From contig NZ_JAYMGI010000002.1 in the NCBI RefSeq assembly GCF_035825295.1, positions 5,008,501 through 5,072,500 of the forward strand: a stretch of 64,000 nucleotides of DNA, read 5' to 3'. The position numbers and the translations under genes were made by a program. The DNA is from Actinacidiphila sp. DG2A-62 (GTDB lineage Bacteria; Actinomycetota; Actinomycetes; Streptomycetales; Streptomycetaceae). Below the pieces are notes generated by a model. It saw only the letters and a program-made list of their open reading frames with translations, was not told the origin of the DNA and did not search any database. Below, piece after piece: positions 18,214 through 26,439 of the stretch (its first letter is position 1; each line of letters starts with the position of its first letter).

Positions 18214-18785
18214 CGCTGGCGGCGGTCAACGGCGTAAGGGAGAAGGAGAGTTGGGTCGGGGCCTGGGCGTATCAGGGCGTGCTGCATCGCAGCGGCTCCT
18301 CGGAATCGGTAGGAGGCGCGGTGCCGGCTTCTCGTGCACGGCCGCCGGCACCGCGCCGGTGTGAATTCCCGCTTCTGGGCGGGCCTGGGCCAAGGGAGTT
18401 GGTGGCTCCCGGACACGGGTCACTGGTTATGCGCGGCAGCCGGCCGCGCTTGTAATCTCAGGTGATACACAACAGACCCCCTGACGAGGGTGGAAAGCCG
18501 GCTCGATGAGTGAACGTGCCTTTCCGGTGACGTAATTGGACACGCGAACACGGATCAGCACAGGTCAACCGGGGTGAAGCGGTGCTCCGCTCCGGTGACG
18601 TGGCGAGACAGTAGACCGGAAATCCGGACGCGCCAAATGACCCCGGATCGGTCCGTGGAGCGGGCCCGGTCTCGTTAGGACGGTCCGGAATTCACGGCTA
18701 CCCTCCGGCGCAACCCCCACTCCGAACAGCCGCCTTGGCATTCCCCGGAGCGGGCAGCTCGCTCGCGCCCCGAAAGGCCCCGCGC
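18214..18785. other. Divergent intergenic region between transfer operon and methyltransferase
   Basis: No credible gene is seen. It must contain the promoter for the minus-strand transfer operon and the one for the methyltransferase. The 11-base sequence TCCGGTGACGT occurs twice in the same orientation (18523-18533 and 18591-18601), 68 bp apart, and could be an operator. The stretch around 18450-18540 is less GC-rich than its surroundings (GTAATCTCAGGTGATACAC, GACGTAATTGGACACG), as promoters in this genome would be. Short open frames on both strands are Pro/Arg-rich and not convincing. Confidence 0.4.
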
Positions 18786-19532
18786 ATGACCTACACGCTG
18801 CACCGAGGCGACGCCCTCACCGTACTCAAGACCCTTCCCGACCAGTCCGTGCACGCCGTCATCACCGACCCGCCGTACAACAGCGGCGGGCGCACCAGCT
18901 CCGATCGCACCGGCCGTACCGCCCGCGCCAAGTACGTCACCGCGGGAAGCGCGCACGACCTCGCCGACTTCCCCGGTGAGAACCGCGACCAGCGCTCGTA
19001 CCGCTCCTGGCTGACGGAACTGCTCACCGAGTCCTACCGCGCCGCGGTCGAGCACGCGGTCGCCGCGGTCTTCTCCGACTGGCGCCAGGAACCCACCACA
19101 AGCGACGCCCTGCAGATGGCCGGCTGGACATGGTCCGGCACCATTCCCTGGATCAAGCCGGCGAGCCGCCCCCGCAGGGGCGGCTTCAAGCAGGCCGCGG
19201 AGTTCGTCACCTGGGGCGTCAAAGGCACCCTCGACCACAGCCGCAACCTCTACCTGCCCGGCCACTTCATCGCCTCCCAGCCCCGCAAGGACCGGGTCCA
19301 CATCACCCAGAAGCCGATCGAGGTCATGCGGCAGCTCGTCCGCATCTGCCCCGAAGGCGGCACCGTCCTCGACCCGTTCACCGGCAGCGGCACCACCGGA
19401 GTCGCCGCCCTGCGCGAAGGCCGCCACTTCGTCGGCATCGAACTGTCCGACCACTACGCCGCCATCGCCGAACGCAGGCTCCAAGCCGAGCTGACCCAGG
19501 ACGACTTCATCCTGGCCGGACCGGAAGAGTGA
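18786..19532 (+). CDS. DNA adenine/cytosine-N4 methyltransferase (beta-class order)
   Basis: 248 residues, ATG at 18786 (MTYTLHRGDALTVLK) after a weak GAAAGG. Catalytic motif IV, DPPYNSGG, is at residues 28-35. The SAM-binding motif, DPFTGSGTTGVAALREG, is at 196-212, followed by GIELSDHYAAIAERRL. Motif IV before motif I with a central target-recognition stretch is the beta-class arrangement; DPPY is most often N6-adenine. No cognate restriction gene of classical type is adjacent. The convergent gene 100 bp downstream encodes a PD-(D/E)XK-like protein. It may protect the mobile region or mark epigenetic state. Confidence 0.88.
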   Translation: MTYTLHRGDALTVLKTLPDQSVHAVITDPPYNSGGRTSSDRTGRTARAKYVTAGSAHDLADFPGENRDQRSYRSWLTELLTESYRAAVEHAVAAVFSDWRQEPTTSDALQMAGWTWSGTIPWIKPASRPRRGGFKQAAEFVTWGVKGTLDHSRNLYLPGHFIASQPRKDRVHITQKPIEVMRQLVRICPEGGTVLDPFTGSGTTGVAALREGRHFVGIELSDHYAAIAERRLQAELTQDDFILAGPEE

Positions 19533-19632
19533 GCATGAGAGCCACAAGGCCTCGGCGCACGGACCCGCGGGTACGAGAAACGGGCGGCTGCGCAGTGGAG
19601 GTTCGGTGCACCAGTCGTCCCGTCTCTTGCGC

Positions 19633-20565
19633 TCACGTCGCCTCGAACGCCCGCCGGACCAGCGGGCCCGCTTTCTCCAGGTCGGCCGCCGACGCTATCC
19701 GGACTTCCAGGTCCCCGGTCCCGAGGTGCCCGATGCCGCGCATGTCGCGGGTGAAGCCCTCCTCCAGCGCGACGGTGCCCGGGTCGAGTCTGAGGTAGAC
19801 GAGGATCGCCTCGTGCTTAGGGCGGAAGAGGACCGATGCGACGTTCACAAGCCGGCGGTAGGCGATGTAGTGCCGGAGAGGGACGACGTCGACGTCCCCC
19901 CGGGCAGTGAGCGTGTCGTCCAGCTCGGCGTACAGGTCCCGCAAGCTCTCCGGGACAAGGCCGCCGCCTGCCCGCGTGGCGCCGGGCGCCGTCGGCACAT
20001 CGACGGTCGCCGCCTTTCGCTCCAGGGCGCGCCGGGACGAGGCAGCCTTCACTGAGCCTGGCGAGGAGTCCACGAGCAGCAGGCTCAACAGCCCGCCCTC
20101 GAAGAGGCGGTAGCGCACCAGGTCGATCCGCTCGGGCAGCCGCTGCACGGCGACGCGGTCGTGGTGGGAGAAGCCGGCGGCGATGCATACCATTCGAGGC
20201 TGACGCCAGTCGATGGTCTCGGCGGCCTCCGCGCCGAGCACCTTCCGGACGAGCGCCTCAATCTCGTGATGCGCGGACTCCAGCCAGGACAGGTAGGAGA
20301 CGGCCTGAGACAGCACTCCGTTGTCGGAGCCCCTTTTGTACTCGATGACCACCGGGGTGCCGTTCTCGTCCAGACCGAGGGTGTCGATCCGTCCTCGGTG
20401 CCACGGCCCCGTCGGGTACTCCGACGCCAGGAACCGAATGCCGAGCATGGCCTCAAGACCGGCCTCGACCCGACGCTGCAAGTCCACTTCCAGCGCCACC
20501 GTCGATCCGGACAGCTCGACGTCCCGCCCGTCCGCGTCCCGCCGGAACAACATCAACTCGGCCAC
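19633..20565 (-). CDS. PD-(D/E)XK-like nuclease with C-terminal DUF5655 domain
   Basis: 310 residues, ATG at 20565. The N-terminal part contains a restriction-like core: RGRIDTLGLDENG followed by VVIEYKRGSDNGV, giving Asp61, Glu75 and Lys77 as the D...ExK triad, with an upstream helix (DLQRRVEAGLEAMLGIRFL). The C-terminal ~120 residues (LYAELDDTLTARGD, IAYRRLVNVASVLFRPKHEA, ILVYLRLDPG) match a DUF5655-type domain in pattern. Such proteins are often annotated as endonuclease-like and occur in defence loci; no experimental role is assumed. It is divergent from CRISPR array 1, whose leader shares its upstream region, and convergent with the methyltransferase. Confidence 0.72.
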   Translation of the reverse strand: MAELMLFRRDADGRDVELSGSTVALEVDLQRRVEAGLEAMLGIRFLASEYPTGPWHRGRIDTLGLDENGTPVVIEYKRGSDNGVLSQAVSYLSWLESAHHEIEALVRKVLGAEAAETIDWRQPRMVCIAAGFSHHDRVAVQRLPERIDLVRYRLFEGGLLSLLLVDSSPGSVKAASSRRALERKAATVDVPTAPGATRAGGGLVPESLRDLYAELDDTLTARGDVDVVPLRHYIAYRRLVNVASVLFRPKHEAILVYLRLDPGTVALEEGFTRDMRGIGHLGTGDLEVRIASAADLEKAGPLVRRAFEAT

Positions 20566-20725
20566 CAGCGTCCCCCGTGTCTTCGTACATCTTGGCTCCG
20601 GGAGAGCGAATCACCTGCACGAGCTGGCTATTCCGCCCTCCTCGCCTCGCAGTCCCCACTTGACGGCAGCACGCCATGTCGTGATCTTCACCGAGTATCT
20701 GGCAGCATAGGGTGCCAACGTAGGT

Positions 20726-20782
20726 CCTTCACAACAGAACCAAGAAGTCGCAAAGCCGCTGAAGCGCCGCAGGTCACGAAGT
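20726..20782 (+). promoter_or_regulatory. Leader of CRISPR array 1
   Basis: A comparatively AT-rich stretch ends at the first repeat. It contains CCTTCACA (20726-20733), GCAAAGCCGC (20750-20759, beginning 33 bp before the first repeat) and AGGTC (20771-20775, 12 bp before it). The last two are found at exactly the same distances in front of array 2, and the first at 53 instead of 57 bp. This marks the left side as the leader end, consistent with decayed repeats at the right end. Confidence 0.65.
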
Positions 20783-21419
20783 GTCTTCCCCGCGCGTCCG
20801 GGGATGCTCCGACCCTCGGGGCGACCGTGGGCCCGCTGCTGGTGTCTTCCCCGCGCGTCCGGGGATGCTCCGTCGGCGTGCGTGATGCGGTAGTCACAGT
20901 CGCGGTCTTCCCCGCGCGTCCGGGGATGCTCCGGCGCACGAGCTGGGCGTCAGGGTCGTCACCGAGTCTTCCCCGCGCGTCCGGGGATGCTCCCTGCGCG
21001 TCCGGCGTGACCGGCGCCGATCGCGTGTCTTCCCCGCGCGTCCGGGGATGCTCCCAGGTCGGCGCGGCGGCCGGCGTCATCCCGGGCGTCTTCCCCGCGC
21101 GTCCGGGGATGCTCCGGTGCGTTGCTTGGTCGTAGGCGAAAAGCGGGAGTCTTCCCCGCGCGTTCGGGGATGCTCCGGCCGCTGAGGATCTTCACCAGGC
21201 CGGCGGGCAGTCTTCCCTGCGCGTCTGGGGATGCTCCGGACTTCACCGCCGCAGTCGGCAAGGCTTTGGGTCTTCCCCGTGCGTCCGGGGATGCTCCCGT
21301 GATCGGGATCACCCCGGCGTACGCGATCCCGTCTTCCCCGCGTGTCCGGGGATGCTCTGCGCGGGATAGGTCGGCATTGCATGGACGGACCGCCTTTCCC
21401 CGTGTCTTCGGGCACGAGC
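20783..21419 (+). CRISPR. Type I-E CRISPR array 1: ten clear repeats plus one decayed repeat
   Basis: 28-nt repeats start at 20783, 20844, 20905, 20966, 21027, 21088, 21149, 21210, 21270 and 21331. Spacers are 33 nt, except one of 32 nt (21238-21269). The consensus begins GTCTTCCCCGCGCG, continues TCC, and ends GGGGATGCTCC, with a short CCCCG/CGGGG stem. Repeats 1-6 are identical, repeat 7 has one change, repeats 8-10 have one or two, and an eleventh heavily decayed copy sits on the same 61-nt period at 21392. The leader is therefore on the left and the oldest spacers on the right. The array lies directly upstream of the cas genes in the same direction. Spacer targets could not be searched. 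Confidence 0.95.
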
Positions 21420-21575
21420 GGTCAGTGTGGTCGGCGGCTCGCGTCCTCCTCGTGGTCGTGGCGTCAGCGTTCCTGCGGTGTCGGGCCGGTTGGGTTGAAG
21501 CCTGTTGAGGGGGATGCCGCCGCTGACCTGGTGTGGGGTCGCGTTGTCAGTGGGTGGCTCTATGTTCGCAGCGTG

Positions 21576-22442
21576 ATGGAGAACGGTGCGGAGTCCGGGC
21601 GTTGCGGCTTATGTGCGCTGGACTTGGGGTTGTGGGGGAAGTCTGACGGTTTGCCGCCGGGGGTGGTGTACCCGCTGATCTGGCATCTGCTGGATACGGC
21701 GGCGGTGGCGTGGTGCGTGTGGGACGTGTACATGAGTGGGCCCCAGCGGGAGTCGTTCGCGCGGGGGCTGGATCTTGATCCGGACAGGCCGGAGGATCTG
21801 GAGCGGGCTCGGCGTCTGCTGGCGTGCTGGGCGGGGTGGCACGATCTGGGGAAGATCACGGATCTTTTCCAGCGCAAGGACTCCCTGGCGTTTTCGCGGT
21901 TGTCGGGCTACCCGCGGCGGAGCCCGGATGACCCGCGTGCTTCGCATGGGTGGGCAACTCATCTGGCGCTGGCCGGTGTTCTGCCTGGGCGCGGGTACGA
22001 CGCCGAGGGCAGGGACCTCGGGCTTGTGTCGGCGGCGCATCGGGTCGCTCAGGTGTTGGGTGGTCATCACGGGCGGTTCTTCGAGCAGCCCAGGCGTCGT
22101 GAGGTGCGGCATCCGGCCATCCGGGGGCGGTGGCTGGGTGCGGGCAGGTGGGAGGAGCAGCGGCTCGCGCATCTGGCGGCGGTCGCCTCGGTGACCGGTG
22201 ATCCGGTGCCGCCGACGCGGGTGCGCGTCACAGCGGCGGTGCTCGCGGCGCAAGTGGTGGTGCTGGCGGACTGGCTGGCGTCCCAGGACGACTTCGTGGT
22301 GGGGCAGTTGGAGGCGTCCCGCCCGCAGGCGGGGGAGCCGGACATCGCGGGGCACTGGGCTCGGACGCTCACCGCGGTGCCGGGCCTGCTTATGGGCGCG
22401 GGGCTCGGGCTGCCGCAGTGGGAGGCGACTCCGCTGTCATGA
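21576..22442 (+). CDS. cas3'': Cas3'' HD nuclease (separate subunit)
   Basis: 288 residues, ATG at 21576 (MENGAESGRCGLCALDLGLW). It carries the full HD set of Cas3 nucleases: His in WHLLDTAAVAWCVW, the HD pair in WAGWHDLGKITDLFQ, His in SHGWATHLALAGVL, the HH pair in LGGHHGRFFEQ, and Asp in VVVLADWLASQDDF. In most type I-E systems this domain is fused to the helicase; here it ends with a stop whose last bases overlap the helicase ATG (ATGA). It would nick and degrade the displaced target strand. It is the first gene of the cas operon, about 155 bp after the end of array 1. Confidence 0.88.
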   Translation: MENGAESGRCGLCALDLGLWGKSDGLPPGVVYPLIWHLLDTAAVAWCVWDVYMSGPQRESFARGLDLDPDRPEDLERARRLLACWAGWHDLGKITDLFQRKDSLAFSRLSGYPRRSPDDPRASHGWATHLALAGVLPGRGYDAEGRDLGLVSAAHRVAQVLGGHHGRFFEQPRRREVRHPAIRGRWLGAGRWEEQRLAHLAAVASVTGDPVPPTRVRVTAAVLAAQVVVLADWLASQDDFVVGQLEASRPQAGEPDIAGHWARTLTAVPGLLMGAGLGLPQWEATPLS

Positions 22443-24340
22443 CGTTCAAGGACTGGTTCGGTTTCGACCCGAACTCGTTGCAGGCTTCGTTGCTCGACGG
22501 GTTGCCCGGATGCGCGTCCCCGGGTGCGCCCGGACTGCTGATCGTGATGTCCGATACGGGAAGCGGCAAGACGGAGGGCGGGCTGTGGGCGTCCCGCTGG
22601 CTGGGCGGTCCGCGAGCCGGTGTCCATCTGGCGTTGCCGACGATGGCGACGACGGACGCCGCCCACCGGCGGGTGGAGCGGTGGGCGAGGAAGGCTCTCG
22701 CGGCATCCTCGCCGGTGACGCTGGCTCACGGCCAGGCCGGCTGGAACCGGACACCGTCGCGGGTTCTCGCGCACGCGGGCGAGATCGACACCGCCCCGGC
22801 GGGATGGTTGTTCGGGCACGGCCGGCCGGTGCTGGCCGGGGTGACCGTTTCGACGATCGACCAGGTGCTGATGGCGGTGCTGCGGGTAAGGCACAACGTG
22901 CTGCGACTCGGGGGACTGACCCGCAAGGTGCTGGTGGTGGACGAGTGCCACGCCTACGACCCGTACATGCAGACGCAGTTGCGCCGGGCGCTGGCCTGGT
23001 GGGGCGCATTGCGTGTGCCCGTGGTGTTGATGTCCGCGACGCTGCCGGCCGCGGTGGCGACGTCCCTGGCTGCTGCTTACCTCTCGGGTTCGGCGCCGCG
23101 CCTTCCGGCGCCCGAGGTGCGTCCGGCGTATCCGGGCTGGCTGTACATCGACGGGGACACGGGTGCGGCGACGGTCTCGAAGCAGATCGCCTCCGACCGC
23201 CCCAGGACACTGCAGATGCGCCTGCTGCCGATGCGAGGTTCGTCGCGGGCCGGGCGGCCAGGTCAGGTACCGCCTGCTGACCGGGCGCGCGCAGGCGTGA
23301 TCACCGGACTGTTCGAGGAGTCCCCGGGCGCGCTGCGCGTACTCACCGTCTGCAATACGGTTGCCTCCGCGCAGCACACCGCCCGGGCGCTGGCGGATCT
23401 GCTGGACGACGACGTGGAGATCTTCTTGATCCACGCCCGCTACCGGGTGCGTGACCGCCGTGACCGGACCGGCAGCGTGGAGGCGGTCTTCGGGAAGGAC
23501 GGCGCACGACGACCCGAGCGCGCGGTGCTGGTCACCACTCAGGTGTGCGAGGCGTCCTTGGACCTGTCCCTGGACCACGTCGTCACCGACCTGGCGCCCA
23601 TGCCCCAGATCGTCCAGCGCGCCGGGCGGGGTCGGCGCCATGAGACAGGGGCGGACGTGCGGGTGCCGGTGACCGTGCTGATCCCGCAGGACAGTGAAGG
23701 CGACTGGGACGACGGGCGGTGGCGCAGGATCTACAGTCCGGCGCTCATCCGCTCCACTCGCCAACTGCTCGCCACGCACGGCGACATCAGCGTGCCTGAC
23801 GACGTGCAGGACCTGGTGGACACGGTGTGCGCGGGGTGGGATGCCGACACTCCCGAGCCGGATGTGGCCGCGCACCTGCGGGGCGAACAGACCAAGGCCG
23901 ACGCTGCCGTTCCGGTGGTCATCCCGCATCCGGACGAACTGACCGACCTGTTCGACCTCACCGACCTTCCGATCCCCGACATCGAGGCGGCGACCCGCTA
24001 CAACCTCGACAGCGTGACCGTGCTGCCGGTGTGGCGCACCGAGGACGGATCGCTCGCCCTGGAACCGGATGCAAGCCTCATGCTGCCCGAACAGGTGCCC
24101 GCAGACCTGCGTCCGGTCCACGAGCGGCTGTTGTCGATCCCGCGCGCCGCATGGCAGGACGCCCTGGAATCCGAAGACGCGCTGCCCGATGCGTGGCAGG
24201 AGGACGGCCGTCTCGGACGTGTGCTCCTGCTGGTCCACCCGGCCGGCGGTCAGGCACCTGCACCGGCCGGTTGGACGGTCTTCTACGACGACAACCTCGG
24301 CCTGGTCACCTGGCCGCCTGCCCCACGGGAGCGCTCGTGA
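22439..24340 (+). CDS. cas3': Cas3' superfamily-2 helicase (separate subunit)
   Basis: 633 residues, ATG at 22439 overlapping the nuclease stop. Motifs in order: Walker A SDTGSGKTEGG (~36-46), DEAD-box variant VVDECHAYD (~165-173), SAT motif LMSATLPAAV (~197-206), motif V TTQVCEASLDLSLDHVVTD, and the arginine finger QRAGRGRRH. The C-terminal ~150 residues form the accessory domain seen in Cas3 proteins. It is the ATP-driven 3'-5' motor recruited by Cascade, working with the upstream HD subunit. Together the two subunits add up to about 921 residues, the usual length of a fused Cas3. Confidence 0.92.
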   Translation: MTFKDWFGFDPNSLQASLLDGLPGCASPGAPGLLIVMSDTGSGKTEGGLWASRWLGGPRAGVHLALPTMATTDAAHRRVERWARKALAASSPVTLAHGQAGWNRTPSRVLAHAGEIDTAPAGWLFGHGRPVLAGVTVSTIDQVLMAVLRVRHNVLRLGGLTRKVLVVDECHAYDPYMQTQLRRALAWWGALRVPVVLMSATLPAAVATSLAAAYLSGSAPRLPAPEVRPAYPGWLYIDGDTGAATVSKQIASDRPRTLQMRLLPMRGSSRAGRPGQVPPADRARAGVITGLFEESPGALRVLTVCNTVASAQHTARALADLLDDDVEIFLIHARYRVRDRRDRTGSVEAVFGKDGARRPERAVLVTTQVCEASLDLSLDHVVTDLAPMPQIVQRAGRGRRHETGADVRVPVTVLIPQDSEGDWDDGRWRRIYSPALIRSTRQLLATHGDISVPDDVQDLVDTVCAGWDADTPEPDVAAHLRGEQTKADAAVPVVIPHPDELTDLFDLTDLPIPDIEAATRYNLDSVTVLPVWRTEDGSLALEPDASLMLPEQVPADLRPVHERLLSIPRAAWQDALESEDALPDAWQEDGRLGRVLLLVHPAGGQAPAPAGWTVFYDDNLGLVTWPPAPRERS

Positions 24341-25899
24341 CGCGCCGACCTTCGTTCGACCTGGCCACCGAGCCCTGGATCAGCGTCCTTGACCACGACG
24401 GGGCACAGCTGCAGGTCGGACTGCGCCAAGCCCTGCGGGACGCGCACCTGATCGCCGATCTGGCACTGCCGTATCCGGCGGCGTACGGCGCTTTGTACCG
24501 AGTCCTTGCGGCCCTGGTCTTCCGGATCACGGGCCTGGACCAGCCACCCTTCGGCGAGGACTGGTACCGGCGCCGCAACAAGCTGTTCGCCACGCCGTTC
24601 AGCCCGGGCGCCATCGAGTCCTACTTCACCGCACACGCCGAAGGCTTCGACTTGTACGGCGACCGCGGGTTCTTCCAGGACCCGAGGCTGAGGACGGACT
24701 GCAAGAAGACGTCGGGCATCAACAAACTCGCCTTCGGCAGGGCAGCGGGCAGCGCGCGGCCGTGGTTCGCGGACAAGCACGGTGACGACGGGCAGAAGCC
24801 CCTGGCGTCTGCCGAGGCCGCTGTCCATCTGCTGATGCAGGCCTACTACGGGGCGGGGGGCACGGTCACGACCCGCCGGCACGGCAACCTCAACACCCAG
24901 GCCGGCTGCCCGGCCGCACCCTTGCGAGGGACCGTCGGGTTCCACCCCTTGGGGCCCGACCTGCGCACGACACTGCTGGCTCATCTGACCGCACCGACCG
25001 CTTACGCGCACGGCCGCCCCGATCGCGCCCCTTGGGAGCACGCCGAACACACGGACCCCACACTTCCGGTGCCTGCTCCTTCCGGACCGGTGTCGCTGCT
25101 GGTCGGTCGTATGCGCCACGCCATCCTGCTCGTCCCCGGCCCCGACGCCTCCACCGCCGAGGACGCCACCATCAGCTGGGGCGCCCGCACCCCGGCCGAC
25201 AAGCCCAAGCCGGGCTACTTCGTCGAGCCGTTCCCCGACCCCTACCTGTCCTACGGATACTCCAAGACCGGCATGCCCTCCACTCCCGTCGACGCCGACG
25301 GGGGCCGTCACCTGTTCCGCGACCTGGACGTGCTGCTCAACGCCCCCGAGTCCCGCGGCCCCGCAGCCGGACCGCACCCCCGAACCCGGCCCGCGGTTCT
25401 TCACGCCTGCGACCACCTGCCCGACGCGGTCATCGACACCCTGCGACTACGGGTCGTGGGAGTGGACCAGGACCGTAGCCAGACCGTGGACCGCCAGTGG
25501 TGGACCAGCACCACGCCGCCGCTGCTCGTCCACAGCGCGCAGCGCGACCCGCAGGCCGCGGAACTCATCGAACAGGCCGTACGCGAGGCGGATGCCAGCG
25601 CGTGGAAGCTCAACAAGGCCCTGGCCGCCGCGTTCGCCGACCGACCCAAGGACAAGACGGCCCCCAAACGACGCGAAGCGCGGGTCGCACGCCACTACTG
25701 GCCCAGGGCCGACACCGCCTTCTGGCGCCTGTTCGACGGCGACGACCTTTCCCAAGCGCAGGCTGCCATGCGCCGCGCCGCGCTGGACGCCTTCGACGAC
25801 ATCACCGCCGGGATGGCACGCAGCCTGTCCGCCTGCCGCCGCGTGGCCGAAGCGCGTGCCCTGCTCCCCCTGCCCAGAAAGAACACTGACGATGCCTGA
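24337..25899 (+). CDS. casA (cse1): Cas8e / Cse1, Cascade large subunit
   Basis: 520 residues from GTG 24337, overlapping the helicase stop (GTGA). Family-typical start: MTRRPSFDLATEPWISVLD, then VGLRQALRDAHLIADLAL and PYPAAYGALYRVLAALVF. Further hallmarks are FFQDPRLRTDCKKTSGIN, AVHLLMQAYYGAGG and VSLLVGRMRHAILLVPG. It recognises the PAM and recruits Cas3 in type I-E interference. The C-terminal helical bundle (AELIEQAVREADASAWKLN, SLSACRRVAEARALLPLP) is present, so the protein looks intact. It overlaps the next gene by 8 bp. Confidence 0.9.
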   Translation: MTRRPSFDLATEPWISVLDHDGAQLQVGLRQALRDAHLIADLALPYPAAYGALYRVLAALVFRITGLDQPPFGEDWYRRRNKLFATPFSPGAIESYFTAHAEGFDLYGDRGFFQDPRLRTDCKKTSGINKLAFGRAAGSARPWFADKHGDDGQKPLASAEAAVHLLMQAYYGAGGTVTTRRHGNLNTQAGCPAAPLRGTVGFHPLGPDLRTTLLAHLTAPTAYAHGRPDRAPWEHAEHTDPTLPVPAPSGPVSLLVGRMRHAILLVPGPDASTAEDATISWGARTPADKPKPGYFVEPFPDPYLSYGYSKTGMPSTPVDADGGRHLFRDLDVLLNAPESRGPAAGPHPRTRPAVLHACDHLPDAVIDTLRLRVVGVDQDRSQTVDRQWWTSTTPPLLVHSAQRDPQAAELIEQAVREADASAWKLNKALAAAFADRPKDKTAPKRREARVARHYWPRADTAFWRLFDGDDLSQAQAAMRRAALDAFDDITAGMARSLSACRRVAEARALLPLPRKNTDDA

Positions 25900-26434
25900 C
25901 ACCGACCCCGCCCAGCCCACCCGAGCCGCAAAGTTCGTCGACCACATCACGGCGCACCTGGCGCGGGGCGGACCCGCCCGACGCGCGCTGCAGACCGGCT
26001 TGCGCCCCTGGCCCGACCGGGAGCCGCCAGGCCCCATGCACCTCTACGTCGCCACCTGGCTGCCCGAAGGCCTCCACCCGGAGCGCCAGCGGGCCTACTA
26101 CACCGTCGCCGCGCTGATGACCACCGCCACCAACCGAGCCGGCACCGGCAGCGGCGTCAGCCTCGGGAAGGCGCTCGGCCTCGCGTCGAGGAGGATCTCT
26201 GCCACCACGACGGAGCTTTCCGTCAAACGCCTCGTCAGGCACAGCCCCGCCGGACCGTACCCGCACCTGCGCGGCGCGATCCGCCTCGTCTCCGCCGCAG
26301 CGGCGCCCCTGGACTGGGCCCGTCTGCTGGACGAACTCGACACCTGGCACTTCCGCGGCGCACGCACCTGCACCCAATGGCAGCAGGACTACTACCGGGC
26401 GACAGGATCGCCCCAGCCCTCCGACAGCGAGTGA
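25892..26434 (+). CDS. casB (cse2): Cas11e / Cse2, Cascade small subunit
   Basis: 180 residues, ATG at 25892 inside the end of cas8e. An all-helical protein with Cse2-like features: AAKFVDHITAHLARGGPAR, RALQTGLRPWPDREPPGPM, YYTVAALMTTATN, SLGKALGLASRRI, VKRLVRHSPAGP, and WARLLDELDTWHFRGART. Length is normal for Cse2 (~160-200). Two copies are expected per Cascade to stabilise the crRNA-target R-loop. Translational coupling on both sides keeps stoichiometry. Confidence 0.88.
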   Translation: MPDTDPAQPTRAAKFVDHITAHLARGGPARRALQTGLRPWPDREPPGPMHLYVATWLPEGLHPERQRAYYTVAALMTTATNRAGTGSGVSLGKALGLASRRISATTTELSVKRLVRHSPAGPYPHLRGAIRLVSAAAAPLDWARLLDELDTWHFRGARTCTQWQQDYYRATGSPQPSDSE

Positions 26435-26439
26435 TCACC

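Noticed and set aside
20161-21135. Open frames with repeated FPARPGMLR-like peptides over the CRISPR array
   Set aside because: The peptide repeats are translated CRISPR repeats on a fixed 61-nt register, not a repeat protein.
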